A DNA stretch of 64,000 nucleotides from Beroe forskalii (lineage: Eukaryota; Ctenophora; Nuda; Beroida; Beroidae): contig WFMF01000701.1 of the NCBI GenBank assembly GCA_011033025.1, forward strand, positions 1 to 64,000. The letters are read 5' to 3'. The number at the start of each line of letters is the position of its first letter. Position 1 is the first letter of the stretch. This document shows, one piece after another, positions 1 through 11,635 of the stretch. Both the position numbers and the translations under genes were made by a program. The notes below the pieces were generated by a model that was not told where the DNA came from, ran no database searches, and worked only from the letters and a program-made list of their open reading frames with translations.

Positions 1-789
1 CTTTTGTTGACAGGCTCTAGAAAATTTTGTATGGGTTTACAACAGATCTTCCACAAGATTTTCGATATTTTTTGGTTTTTACATGCAACTCTGTGACAGG
101 CTTCGAACGAGTTGGCCACATTTTGCAACAAACGTCGCGAAAGATTTTGGACAGGTTTGTGACTCGTTTTGGACAGATTTTACCTATGCATTTTTGAACT
201 GGATTTGACTGGAAATTGCCTGGCAGGAGGTCTCATTTGGAATATCATCTGAAATATTTGACTCGGTTTATAGTTGTGAGCACGTTAAAGAGTCAAAGAA
301 TTGCCTAACTTGTATTATATGTACGTCCGTTGCAATTTCACTTTGGTTGGAATCTAAAATTCTTTCATAGTTGCATCCTTTACTTAAAAATAGAATTTGC
401 TCAAATATGGATCAATGTTATGAAGTTATTTAAATTCATAATCATACAACAAACAACAATAAAAAGGAAAAATAACAATAATTATATGTGAATTCAGGCT
501 GAGAGATCACCACTGGGAAGATAAGAGATGTACCCGAAGATATTTCTAATCAATTGTAGGTATCTTAAAACGGCCCTTGAAAGGAGGTTGAAAAGAAAAA
601 CGAATAAATCGACAAAAGAATTTGACATATCCTTATGTGGTATTAACAATTAGGTACGAGAATATCGCAATGTGATTTCATACTTTCATAAGTTCATAGC
701 AACGACTCAACTTGAACAATGCAAAATAAAAATCGACAGCATTTGATATATTCCAAAATAACTTCAGTTTCCTCTTGAACTGCAATAAA
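1..789. other. No gene seen
   Basis: AT-rich sequence without a convincing exon. The first 200 bases hold loosely repeated 'gacaggttttg'-type words. I see no RNA gene and no intact mobile element before the target duplication at 790-797. Confidence 0.6.
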
Positions 790-2237
790 GTAGGTAAGGC
801 AAATGTAAAGTTCTGCGCAAGGCTTAACTGAGCGCAAATTTGCGCTCATTTGCGCTCGTTAGCGCTCGTTAGCGCTCGTTAGCGCTCAAATTAGGGAAAT
901 TTTGCGCTCGTTAGCGCTCGTTAGCGCTCATTTGCGCTCCGGAGCCTCGAAAATGACTGAGCGCAAATGAGCGCAAAATTTTGCGCTCATACGTGCTCGT
1001 CATCGCTCATATGTGCTCATTAACGCTCGTTAGCGTCCATTTTGCGCCCACTTTGCGCCCATTTTGCGCTCAGAGCGCTAACGAGCGCAAAATGATTCCT
1101 GGAAAAATGTATATTTTTGCGCTCAGATGCGCTCATTTGCGCTCAGCCATACTGAGCGCAATTTTGCGCTCATTAGCGCTCATTAGCGCCCGTCAGCGCC
1201 CATAAGCGCCCGTTAGCGCTCAGTTGCGCTTATTGCCGATTTGCGCCCAGATGCGCTCAATAACGCTCAGTTTCACCACACCTCAGCAATTTTGCGCCCA
1301 TTTTGCGCCCATTTTGCGCTCAGCCTTTCTGAGCGCAAATGAGCGCTAACGAGCGCAAAAATTTTGCGCCCATTTGCGCTCGTATGTGCTCGTAAGTGCT
1401 CATTTGCGCTCATTTGCGCTCGAAAGCGCTCATTTGTGCTCGAAAGCGCTCATTTGCGCTCGGAAGCGCTCATTTGCGTTCTTAAGCGCTCATTTGCGCT
1501 CGAAAGCGTTCGGTTGCGCTCGGAAGCGCTCATTTGCGCCCAGTTATTACAGGCTTACGTTTCTGAGCCGACATAGGTGTCTTGTACTAGCACATTGCGT
1601 GAAGGGCGCAGCTCACAAGCCACGAACCGTCGAAACATAGGTCTTGCTTGTTGTTTCACGTGCGAACAGAGAACTGCACGTCACAGATGTTTGCAAGCAT
1701 GGGCATATAAATATGAAAGCCGAGCATTGTTATTGAGCAAGGCTGAAGGCAATCTGAATCAGTGTCACAATAAAAAGTCGCGGCTCACAGTGCAGACTAC
1801 CCTTCTCTGCCGTGGTTGCTAGGCAACATGAACAATGTCATGTCACGTGACTATATACTAATCCAGTGCCGACCACAGGTTCGAAGTAGACCACAGGTTC
1901 GAAGTAGTTTCCTACGAGTCGTGTTGCAAAAAATGTGCGTGCGGTGGAGGGACGGAGGGTAGCCCTGACCCCTTATCTTCAAAGCGCTAGATGCGATGCG
2001 CTTAATCATATTTTCTGGGTGACGTCATAGATTATGAAGGCTTCCGTTTTCTCTAACCAGGGGCGTCGCGCCGCGCATTCTTTGCACAAATCCAGGGTCA
2101 TGGTATTGGTTGCCTGGTGATAGGATTATACCCTACCCTCCGCCGCGCGCCATTTTTTTCTGCAACACGACCCTCCAAATTTCCGAGTGTTGCGCGCTAG
2201 GGATGGGTGAAATCCATCTAGGTGATACCAGACGTGC

Positions 2238-2327
2238 TTGTCAGACGTTGTCTGACCCCTTCGCCTTCGGCGGGCGGGGTCACTGAAATAATGGTCACTG
2301 AAATAATGGTCAGACAACGTCTGACAA
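2238..2327. mobile_element. Nested miniature element, TTGTCAGACG family
   Basis: A 90-bp palindromic element starts TTGTCAGACGTTGTCTGACC and ends with the inverse. The perfect 8-bp repeat AGACGTGC flanks it at 2230-2237 and 2328-2335. The matching place in the second TU-like element (near 13719-13735) reads straight through one AGACGTGC, which is the empty site. Confidence 0.8.
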
Positions 2328-2744
2328 AGACGTGCAGACCCGCTGATGCAGCCGCTGATCAGCGATACTGATAGATGCAAGCGCAAATGCAAGCGCCTCG
2401 ACGGACGTTGCCCGTCCATTTCTTCTGACTGGATGGCTCCCGTTTATATGGGAGATTAGATCAAACTGAATATGGGCTAGTCTCCATAAAATTATAAACG
2501 GGAGCTTGCCCTAACCATGACCCTGGTTTTGTGCAAAGAGTGCGCGGCGTGATATCGCATCTTATACCCGCAACGTTCCACATTTGACAATTTGAGTTTG
2601 ATCGATGGTCACATTTGCGCTTTCGCCATTTGACCAGTTGGCAACCCAGTCAGAATAAATAGATGGGCAACGACCTTGTCCGATAACGTCCGTTGACAAA
2701 ACGACCCTCCAAATTTTGCCTCCAAATTAGTGTCCCATATAATT

Positions 2745-2794
2745 TTTGAGACGTTGTCTGACTCCTTCGTCTTCGGTCAGACAACGTCTGACAA
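2745..2794. mobile_element. Nested 50-bp miniature element, TTGTCAGACG family
   Basis: A short palindrome closely related to the copy at 2238-2327. It is flanked by ATATAATT at 2737-2744 and 2795-2802. Equivalent copies sit at the same internal place in the other two TU-like elements (14583-14633 and about 51958-52008), so this insertion predates their divergence. Confidence 0.7.
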
Positions 2795-3145
2795 ATATAA
2801 TTAGAGCGCCCGCGCATTCATCATCTATGACAAACACGTCACTCGGAAAAATATAGTTATTAATTTAGCGCATCTGCCATCCAACGCTTTAAAGGCCAGG
2901 GAGCCCTAACCAAAACCAGGACTCTGGTTTTGTGCACAGCGTGCGTGGCAAGCGACTTTGCGACGCCCCTGGTTACTGGTTTGGGGAAGGCCAGGGTTAG
3001 GATCATGATTAGGGCCATGATTTGTTAGGTTTAGGGTAAGGGTGATATGAGAATCAGCGACCGACGCTGAATTCTCGTGATGCCGAGGGTCTGTCTACGG
3101 CCGACAAGGGGACTGGCAACGCTTTGCCCTAACCTGCTAACCAGG

Positions 3146-3394
3146 GGTACGTCTCCCATGTAAACGGGAGCCTTCATTATCTATGACAATGACGTCACTC
3201 AGAAAAATATAATTAAGCGCACCTAGCGCTTTAAGCATTAGGGTTAGGGTTCTGATTAGGGTCAGGATTTGTTAGGATCAGGGTTAGGATTAAGGTTAGG
3301 GTTTTGGTTAGGGCAATGGTTAGGTTTAGGATACAGAAAAATTGACGATTAGATCTGTGACGTCACTCAGAGCCGTTTATATGGGAGAGATACC
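3146..3394. mobile_element. Nested 249-bp element with TTAGGG-like core
   Basis: Imperfect inverted ends (GGTACGTCTCCCATGTAAAC and its counterpart finishing GGGAGAGATACC) enclose degenerate TTAGGG-type repeats. The 8-bp repeat TAACCAGG flanks it at 3138-3145 and 3395-3402. The corresponding place in the second TU-like element (about 14950) is unoccupied, and a 249-bp homologue lies elsewhere in that element at 13342-13590 in the opposite orientation. Confidence 0.75.
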
Positions 3395-5040
3395 TAACCA
3401 GGACCCTGGTTTTGCGACGCCCCTGGTTAGGGGAAGGCAACGCCAGACATTCAGACAAATTGGGATATTTGAAGTTAGTGCCGCGCATTAAAAATAATAA
3501 ATATGCGAATCTATACCCAACTGCCGTTATCGGCACTGGATAGTCACGTGTCATGCATCAATCGACATTGTAAAAATTTCATAGCAACCACTGCAGAAAA
3601 CGAATACCTTAGGAGGTCTATTTATAAAGGTTGTAATTTGGGGATTTTTCGAAAAATCCCCACAACCCTATCAAAATTTTGCAGACACTCTTGATTTAAT
3701 TCAACCCGCTTTCGAAATTTCTTGAACTATCTGTACTAAAAAGTACAATTTCGTATCAGAGATGAGTTTTCAGATAGTTACAGATAATTTAGTCAAAGTC
3801 AAATGGTTAAAACAGTTGAAATTCAAAAATTTAGAACAGTAATTAATGAAGCAGAGGCTCAGGAAGACGATCAAGAATTCGATTTGTAATATTAGAATTA
3901 ATATATTTTTCCTGCATTGTTTTCCGACGCACCTTTCATTTGTCAGCAAAAAGTTAGAAAAAATTGGGAATTTTATTTGGTGGGTTAAAATTGGGATTTT
4001 GAAAAAGTCCCCATATTTTCAACCTACCAAAATTTCAAACACCGCAATTTCAACCCACATAAATAGACCTCCTAAGGTAGCCTGCACTTGGCACTGCGAG
4101 CCGCAATTCGTTATGTGATTGCCTAACTCTGCTTTCTAAACCTCTTGCAATTGCATAAGTTCTTTGATGTTTCGAGGAAGCAAAGATGTGAATGTATAAT
4201 TTAAACCCCTGAATCCCTGATTCGATGCTTCGTGGCATGTGAGCTCCGCAAGCCAGCTGCCAGCACCTGACACCTAGTCCGGCTCAGGAACGTAAGTCTC
4301 TAATAACTGGGCGCAAATGAGCGCAATTGAGCGCTAATGAGCGCAATTGAGCGCTAATGAGCGCAATTGAGCGCTAATGAGCGCAATTAAGCGCTAATGA
4401 GCGTAATTGAGCGCAATTGAGCGCTAATGAGCGCAATTGAGCGCTAATGAGCGCACTTAAGCGCAACTGAGCGCAAATGAGTATAAGAAAGTCTTATTTT
4501 TTGTAAAATAGCTACAACTGAGCGCAGCTGAGCGGAATTGAGCGCAACTGAGCGCAAAATTGAAATTATTTGCGCTCAGCCCAACTGAGCGCAAAATTGA
4601 AAATTTGCGCTCAGTTGTTCTGAGCGCATATGAGCGCAAATGAGCGCAAAATAATTTGCGCTCAGTGAAACTGAGCGCAAAATGCAAAAATTTGCGCTCG
4701 TTAGCGCTCGTTAGCGCTCATTTTCAAATTCTGTAAATTTTGCGCTCGTTAGCGCTCTGAGCGCAAAATGGGCGCAAAGTGGGCGCAAAATGGGCGCTAA
4801 CGAGCGTTAATGAGCACATATGAGCGATGACGAGCATATATGAGCGCAAAATTTTGCGCTCATTTGCGCTCAGTTATTTTCGAGGCTCTAGAGCGCTAAT
4901 GGGCGCTAACGAGCGGTAATGAGCGCTAACGAGCGCAAAATTTTGCGCTCGTTAGCGCTCGTTAGCAATCATATGTGCTCAATTGTGCTCATTTGCGCTC
5001 AGTTAAGCCTTGCGCTATACTTCACATTTGCCGTAGGTAA

Positions 5041-5786
5041 TTGATAAAATCAGGAACAGAAATGCACTAGTTCTAGTTGCAAGAATAAAATGGGAAGTTT
5101 CAATAATGAATAATTCTAAGATTCTACGCCTTGAGATCCATCACAAAATTGAAAGAAAATTCAGCTAAACCGGCCAGAAAACAAGCATCGAGAAGTTCGT
5201 TATTAAGATTCACAAAGCATAAGCATTAAGCATGACACAATGACGAGATTCCACTTTCGAGAATGGTTCAAATACAGAGAAATCTGATAAGTTTTAAATT
5301 CCACATAATAAATCCAAATTTGGAATAACGCTGAAGTGAGCCGTCCAATGTAGCGGAGGAGCACTGTACTGAGCAGTCACAGAGTCCATCACCATGGTGA
5401 TGGAATGACTCACCTGAAATAACGCAGGGTAGCATCAAGCTATCAAGTAACTTACGAAAAAATAAAGTAACTTACGAAAAAATAAAGAACTGACATGGGA
5501 TATCAACAACCTGAGAGAAACACATACTGAATGCAGTGGTGCAAAAAAGCAGATCAAGTGTAGCGAATCATGAACAAAATCCCATAAACTCAAGAATTTA
5601 CTGCATGTTACTATTAATAGGACGACAAAAACGAGTTTTTGTTCAAGTATTTTCATTAAACGTTGTCTACAGAATACAAGCTAGAATGCTAATTCTCCGA
5701 TATAATCGCTAAACAATGGAGCTTATCTTGGTCATGTGTTGCATTTTCTGATGAATGAATAGGGCGTATTTATCCAGGATTTTATA
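5041..5786. other. No gene seen
   Basis: AT-rich spacer with a short direct repeat near 5455-5485 (agtaacttacgaaaaaataa twice). No exon of the neighbouring OLA1 gene could be recognised here, so its fourth and later exons presumably lie left of the window or in sequence not recovered here. Confidence 0.5.
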
Positions 5787-6525
5787 CCGGGTGCGTCATA
5801 ATAAACGTTACAAAAGTAACGCGCTGTAACTTTCGTTGTGATTGGAATTTTTGGATGAAATTTTGGGATGTCATAGGTATGTACCATACAATTTTGCACC
5901 AAAAATTTGAAGTGGCTACCTCAATAAATGTCTGAGTTATGAACAAAAAACCGGTTTATTTGCCATATCTCAGCTTCTGAAAGTCAAAAATGTTAGCTAC
6001 TCCAGGATCATATTGTACACATATTGCCCGTAATATCCTGAAAGTTTCATCAAGATTGCTCAAAAAACCTTGGAGATATGCACGTTTTTGTAACGCAAAA
6101 AATTGTGTATGCGCAAGCTTTTTACGCAGATAAAATGTAAACAAACACGGTGCTTATCTCCATATTTGGACATGTGAAACTATGCAAGCTTGCTGATGTA
6201 CCCTTTAATTGTGCTTTATGTACACTTTTTGCGATACAAAAAGGCGCATATCTTTTAGGTTTTTTGAGCAATCTTGATGAAACAGGATATTACGGGCAAG
6301 ATGATCCTGGAGTAGCTAACATTTTTGACTCTCGGAAGCTGAGATATGGCAAATGAACCGGTTTTTTGTTGGTAACTCGGACATTTTTTGAGGTAGACAC
6401 TTCAAATTTTTGGTGCAAAATTGTATGGTACATACCTATGACATCCCAAAATTTCATCCAAAAATTCCAATCAGAACCAAAGTTACAGCGCGTTACTTTT
6501 GTATCGTTTATTATGACGCACCCGG
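5787..6525. mobile_element. Palindromic TA-flanked element, mariner-like
   Basis: The ends are CCGGGTGCGTCATAATAAAC and its inverse, each bordered by TA (5785-5786, 6526-6527). The two halves form long inverted arms of roughly 310 bp around a loop of about 130 bp. No transposase is encoded. A TA target duplication is typical of Tc1/mariner-type elements; assignment beyond that is inference. Confidence 0.75.
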
Positions 6526-6705
6526 TATCAATATCATTTTACTCTGATAAAAACCTGGGGTGCTACTGGCTTACTGGTTATTACTGAGTACAAGGTACTG
6601 GATGATAATTTATCGTCAGAAAAGTGAGTGTACACTGATTGTATCACAATTCACATATCTATCGAAGGACATATTGCCCAGATCATCACAATCCTCCGTA
6701 CTCAC

Positions 6706-7645
6706 ATCGCCATCCACGTGAGTGACATCTGGGTCATCAAACACCCTCATCATGCTGAATATCGCATCACAGCCGCCTATGTGCGACAGGAAGGCGTTAC
6801 CCAGACCTTCACCCTCACTAAGTGCGCATTAATCACTTGAATAACATCCAAGCCTCCATTGAGGGGCTTCACTGCCCAATAAACCAGCAAAATGATAAAC
6901 TTGTTATACGGTAAACAGTATTCCTGCTCATTGCATCCAGCCCTTACATCAAGAAGCAACATCATTCAATAGATTGCAAACCTCACTAGCACCCCTCACT
7001 AATCCTGCGATGTCCACAACGTGAAGGAATGCAGGGACTTTGGAGGGAGGCGCGAAGAGGTCGCACAGCCACGTGAACCTCTCATCCGGAACTTCTACTC
7101 GACTCTCGTTCGGGTCAATCGTACAGAAGGGGAAGTTCTCCGCGGGGATGCTCTGAAATTGTTTTTATAGGAGTCTGGAGTGCCGATTGGCTTTAAGTGT
7201 TTGACGCAGATTGACACATATAAGCATATTATCATAATTCACATTATATAGTTTGCTTTCATTATGAATGGCTTGATCAGACCGGATACTGTAAGGTAAT
7301 ATTCACATCATTAATGTCCTTCACTTCTTTAAAACGACATAATGTAGAGTTCGTTTTCTAATTAGGTTTGAAATAAAGGTAATAAATTAGTAGGAGCGAA
7401 TTACTGTGAGAGATTGCCGGGAGTCCTACAGTAGTCAGTAGTTCTAAACAAAAGTTACGTGTTCTAAACATGAACACAACTAAAGTGCAGTGTTCTGGTG
7501 CTCTCACCTGTTTGCACAAAACATTGAAGAATGTGCTCTTCCCCACATTAGGCACTCCTACAATACCAATCTTGAGGGAGGTCCCAAACCGGCCTAAGTA
7601 GAGCGGCGACTGCTCTTCTTTGACTTCCTTCTTTTTGGGAGGCAT
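6706..7645 (-). CDS. OLA1: Obg-like ATPase 1, exons 1-3 (5' part of gene)
   Basis: Exon 1 is 7508-7645 (46 codons), exon 2 is 6982-7152 (57 codons) and exon 3 is 6706-6813 (36 codons), all joined in phase 0. They encode residues 1-139 of a family whose human member has 396 residues. Exon 1 starts [10 protein letters not shown] and contains the P-loop GVPNVGKS (residues 30-37). Exon 2 contains [11 protein letters not shown] and the VVDIAGL segment with the G3 DxxG (93-96). Exon 3 carries [10 protein letters not shown] and DPDVTHV. OLA1 is a conserved cytosolic P-loop NTPase that prefers ATP and affects translation and stress responses. The exon 2 donor as modelled (GAG/gtttgc) is weak; a stronger-looking GTGAGG lies 5 bases earlier but breaks the frame with exon 3. 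Exons for the remaining domains are not visible. Confidence 0.93.
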
Positions 7646-8754
7646 CTCGGAGCTAAAATGTGGAGTGAGTTATCTAAAATGATATGAACCACCACTCACC
7701 AGTCACCACCACCCGAGTTAGGGGCTTATCAATGGAATATCATTGTCAAAGATATTCCTCCTTCAAGGATTATGCAATATTCAACACGGCCAGTGCTCAG
7801 CAGTAGTCGTGGAGCCCTGTCATTTTATTTTTCAACGATCTTGGCCAAAAAATTCCAGGGACCCAATGGGGGAAGGATGCAAAGGATGTAAAGAGTGTGT
7901 GTGTCAGTGCCCGATTTGTCTGGGTCTTTTTTTAATTTTTTCGATTTCCAGACTGGTTTTTGGGACAAAACCTACAAAACGCACAAAAAGAGAAAAAGGA
8001 CAAAACGGAAATGAAAATTTGCCCGCTTTTTGTACAAAAAAGCAAACTAAATGAACAGAGTGGACAAAACGCTTTGTCCGCTTTTTAGAATAGACAAATC
8101 AGACCAAAACAGCAAAAAAATTATATAATGTAAAGATCGCTCTAGAGCTAATAAAAAAAGTTTGCCGTTTTAAAGTTACCACTTATGGTTGGGATCGACC
8201 CTAATCTTAACGGTAAACCTAACCCTTACTCCAATGAATGCTATCCTTCAGCCGTCTAAGTATCAAGGTCAGGCATTGACTGGTTTAATTCGAGAACGAA
8301 AGGTATTACTGTATTATGATGTTCCATTTTATGCAGGGCGCCGCAAACGAAGAACGAAAAAGAATTGTGTCATGGGTGAAGTTCCTGTTGAAACTATTAC
8401 TATTGGGCTGGTTACATATCAATAAGGATCAATAAGGTGTAAACTGTTTCTAGGCCAATATCCAGACACCACATGCAAAGTTAAATATAAACTGTTATTT
8501 AATGTTATAGGTACATAATTGATTCATAGTGGACTCCACAGGTGGAGTCCATAGGTAAGCTCTTCCTGAGGAATCCATCAGTGGAATCCACTTCTCGCAG
8601 AGTCCACGAGCTAGAGTTTGTAACCGATATTTTCGGCGAAAAAATCATAGCCGATGATTAGAGAAAAATAATTATCGGTTATCGCCGATCAAGTGATCAA
8701 AATTGACCGATAATCCCGATAAATTAATGAGCAAAATTCATCATTTCTTTAACG
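7646..8754. other. Upstream flank of OLA1, no gene seen
   Basis: This holds the presumed OLA1 promoter region next to the start codon at 7645. Beyond it lie A-rich words resembling 'ggacaaaac' near 7960-8110 and AT-rich sequence. I see no clear core promoter motif and no exon. Confidence 0.5.
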
Positions 8755-9905
8755 TGATACCACTTCACGCTGACAATATTTTCCTCACACCACTCTGGTC
8801 CCGTTACTAATCTAACCCTGAAACCACTTTGGCTGCTGGACAACTGCGCGCCGCACAACACCCTCTGGTTTTCAAGGTCACACAGTAAGAATAGGCGAAT
8901 TCAAGCACAATACCATTTTAAACCGACCCCATCAATTCTTACACCACTCTGACCCTGGCACTTTTTCACCGCAACACCATTTTCCGGACACCACTCTGAA
9001 ATCTGATCTTCACATCTTCATCCTTATGTCGCTTTACCCTGAAGCCACTTTATCCTGACATAATTTTCCTGCTGACACTACTTTAACCTGACACCTTCAA
9101 CTGTGACACGATTTTCACTGACACCACTCTGACCCTGACACCGTTGACCACTCTAACCACGACACCACTTAATCCTGACACAACTTCACCTGACGTCACT
9201 TCACCAAAAAATCTTTTTACACTGGCATGACTTAACCCTGACACAAATTTACCCTGTTAATAATCTATCCCTGACACTAGCTAATCCTGGCACGAGTTCA
9301 CAGTCACCTGACTTCACTTTATCCAGACATTATTTTACCTGCTGGCACCATTTTCACGGACACCACTCTGACCATGAACCACTGACCCTTCTAAAACTGA
9401 CACCAATTCATCCTGGAACGACTTCATCCGACATCACTTCACCCTGACACAAATTCATCACTGACATCAATTTATACGGACACCACTTTATTCAGAGACC
9501 AATTTACCCTGTTACCAATCTAACCCTGATACCATTTCTACCTAACCCTGGCAATATTTCACCGCAGCACCATTCCCACTCTGGCCTTGAACCCCAATGA
9601 CAACTCTAACCCTGACACCACTTTATCCTGGCACGACTTCACCCTGATAACACTTTATCCTGCCGTAACTTTCCTGCTGACACCACCTTAACCTGACACC
9701 ATCACTTGTGACACCATTTTCACTGACACCACTCCAACCCTGACAACACTTTATCCTGGTACGACTTCACCCGACATCAGTTCATCCTGACACCACTTTA
9801 CCTTGGCACCATCAACTGTGACACCATTTTCATTGACATCACTCTGACCCTGACACCACTTTACACTGGCATGACTTAACCCAGACACTGCATTACCCTG
9901 TGTTA
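8755..9905. repeat. Degenerate minisatellite (cctgacaccacttta)
   Basis: More than 1 kb of imperfect tandem units based on CCTGACACCACTTTA, mixed with variants such as CACTCTGACCCTGACACC and ATCCTGACACGACTTCACC. Unit length drifts at roughly 18-30 bp. The array runs directly into the truncated LINE at its right edge. Confidence 0.85.
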
Positions 9906-11510
9906 ACAATCTACAGATATGAAAGTAAGATATGGTGTACCGCAGGGATCAGTACTGGGGCCTCTACTGAACCTTCTCTACATAAATGATATCGCTAACT
10001 GCTGTAATGAAACTAACTGCAAATTTATACTCTATGCAGATGATACTAATCTATTTGTGAAAGGTGAAAATCGTGAATCTACTGTGTCAGTTGCCAACAA
10101 AGTCCTTAATTCTATAGTGACATATATGAAAAGTAACTTATTACATATAAACCTTTCTAAGTGCTGCTTTGTACATTTCATTCCAAAGTCTATCAGCTTA
10201 AGGGGACACAGAAAAAAATTTTTCAGCTGGTGCCATCTTGACGCCTATGTAGTCGTGTTAGGTACATAAAAATATGAAAATTACCCGAATATGAGCCATA
10301 ACCGAGATGACTAAAATTTTCAAATCGGCATTTAAGTTTTCAGCAAAAAACGACGTTTTTGACTATTGTACGTGCTAGGAAAGTGCCCCGACCACCAAAC
10401 TTGGAGGAATTTTAGTTCACCAAAGTCAGAGGTACATGTGCTCGTAACAGAACCTACTCCAGGAAGGCCGACCTTAGTCCAGTTCTTATAGATGAAGTTA
10501 AGATCCCTGAAGTCGAATCAGCTAAATTTCTGGGTATTATAATTGATAATAAGTTGTCATGGGCAGAACATATTGAATTCCTGAGTAAAAGCTGAAATCT
10601 GCTACTGGTATCATTAACCACATCAGACAATACATTCCTCCAGAAAATTACAAGGCTTTATATCATGCTCTCTTTGAAAGCCACATGAATTATGGTATTA
10701 CAGTATTTGGAGGAGCAAATAAGAGCCTCACTGAAAAGCTTTTTCGCATCCAAAAACACTGTGTCAGGGTCTTATTTGGAGACAGGGAGGCCTTCCTGGA
10801 GAAATCTAAGACTTGTGCAAGGGTTAGAGAACTTGATTACCAAAAACCTGGTCATGAATTATATGTAAAAGAACATTCCAAACCAATATTTAACAAAACC
10901 AAATACTTGCATTCAAAAATAGTTATCACTACAACTTGGGTCTGGAGTTGGCCAAGATAATAAAATTTAAACTGCCACTTGCATTGTCCCAAAAGACCAA
11001 TTTTAGTAATAGAAATAATAAAACACTTCTACTCTTGCAAAATTCTGCTGATAAAGGCTTTATATGTCGTGCAGCACCAATTTGGAATAAAGTCTTAAAA
11101 TCACTCTTTCATGATAAGTCAATTGATGATTTAGAGGTTGATTCAATGAAAGATAAATTGAAAACCTCACTACAAACTGTTCAAAATAACCACCACAACT
11201 TGGAATGGTATCCCACGAAATTTCGATTTTCACCATAAATAAAACCATGAGAGCTTCTGATACCTACCAAATACCAAACCTCTCCTTGAAAAACTTTGAA
11301 AAGCTGCTAGACCTGTGGAAATCAAACCACCATAGGGCTAGCAACAAAACAATTTCAGAAGAAGTTACTCAAAAAGAAGTACAAAATAGAACACTGTTGT
11401 AACGTATTTATGTGGTAAGTATTTTGTGTGTTTTTCTTTCTTTCTCTCCAATAAACATATCAATTAGTTGGTCAATCATCCAATTAATTGATTAATTTAT
11501 TTATTGATTG
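9905..11510 (+). mobile_element. 5'-truncated, broken non-LTR retrotransposon
   Basis: Reverse-transcriptase motifs GVPQGSVLGPLL and the catalytic YADD are readable near 9930-10060, followed by the thumb/C-terminal region typical of CR1/Jockey-group LINEs (LGIIIDNKLSW, RVLFGDREAFL, APIWNKVLKSL) up to about 11240. The frame is broken several times. A stretch of about 240 bp at roughly 10200-10440 has no LINE similarity and looks like an insertion inside the RT region. No endonuclease domain is present. AATAAA occurs at about 11450, followed by a repetitive attgatta-type tail. It is an inactive copy. Confidence 0.85.
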
Positions 11511-11548
11511 ATTACATTTTTTGCATTATACTAATTCTAATTATAAGC

Positions 11549-11635
11549 TTACTCATTGTTTACCAGTGAGTTTTGATATCATGATGAACTTACTCATTGT
11601 TTACCAGAGAGTTTTATTATCATGATGATTATATC
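11549..11635. repeat. Two-copy tandem repeat of about 50 bp
   Basis: The phrase TTACTCATTGTTTACCAG plus downstream bases occurs twice in a row. The flanking 11640-12032 is AT-rich, and I see no gene in it. Confidence 0.6.

Larger units (their letters stand above)
798..5032 (+). mobile_element. TU/Foldback-like element 1, 4235 bp
   Basis: The ends are GGCAAATG and CATTTGCC, and an exact 8-bp direct repeat GTAGGTAA flanks them at 790-797 and 5033-5040. Each arm (about 798-1545 and 4310-5032) is built from tandem GAGCGC-type units (GAGCGCAAAT, GAGCGCTAAC) and the arms are inverted relative to each other. The middle contains palindromes, degenerate TTAGGG-like words and smaller nested elements, but no credible coding sequence, so the element must be mobilised in trans. 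This architecture matches what is known of sea-urchin TU and Drosophila FB elements; the superfamily is an inference. Apparent reading frames in the arms are translations of the tandem units. Confidence 0.9.

Noticed and set aside
981..1640. Open frames rich in ALICARKRSF-type repeats
   Set aside because: They are translations of the GAGCGC tandem units in the transposon arm and recur in every arm (12224-12839, 53265-53690, 4457-4687).
3230..3330. Telomere array
   Set aside because: TTAGGG-like units are irregular and lie inside a 249-bp element bounded by inverted ends and target duplications.
4310..4470. Regular short repeats resembling a CRISPR array
   Set aside because: There are no unique spacers; the units are contiguous degenerate GAGCGC words within an inverted-repeat transposon of an animal genome.
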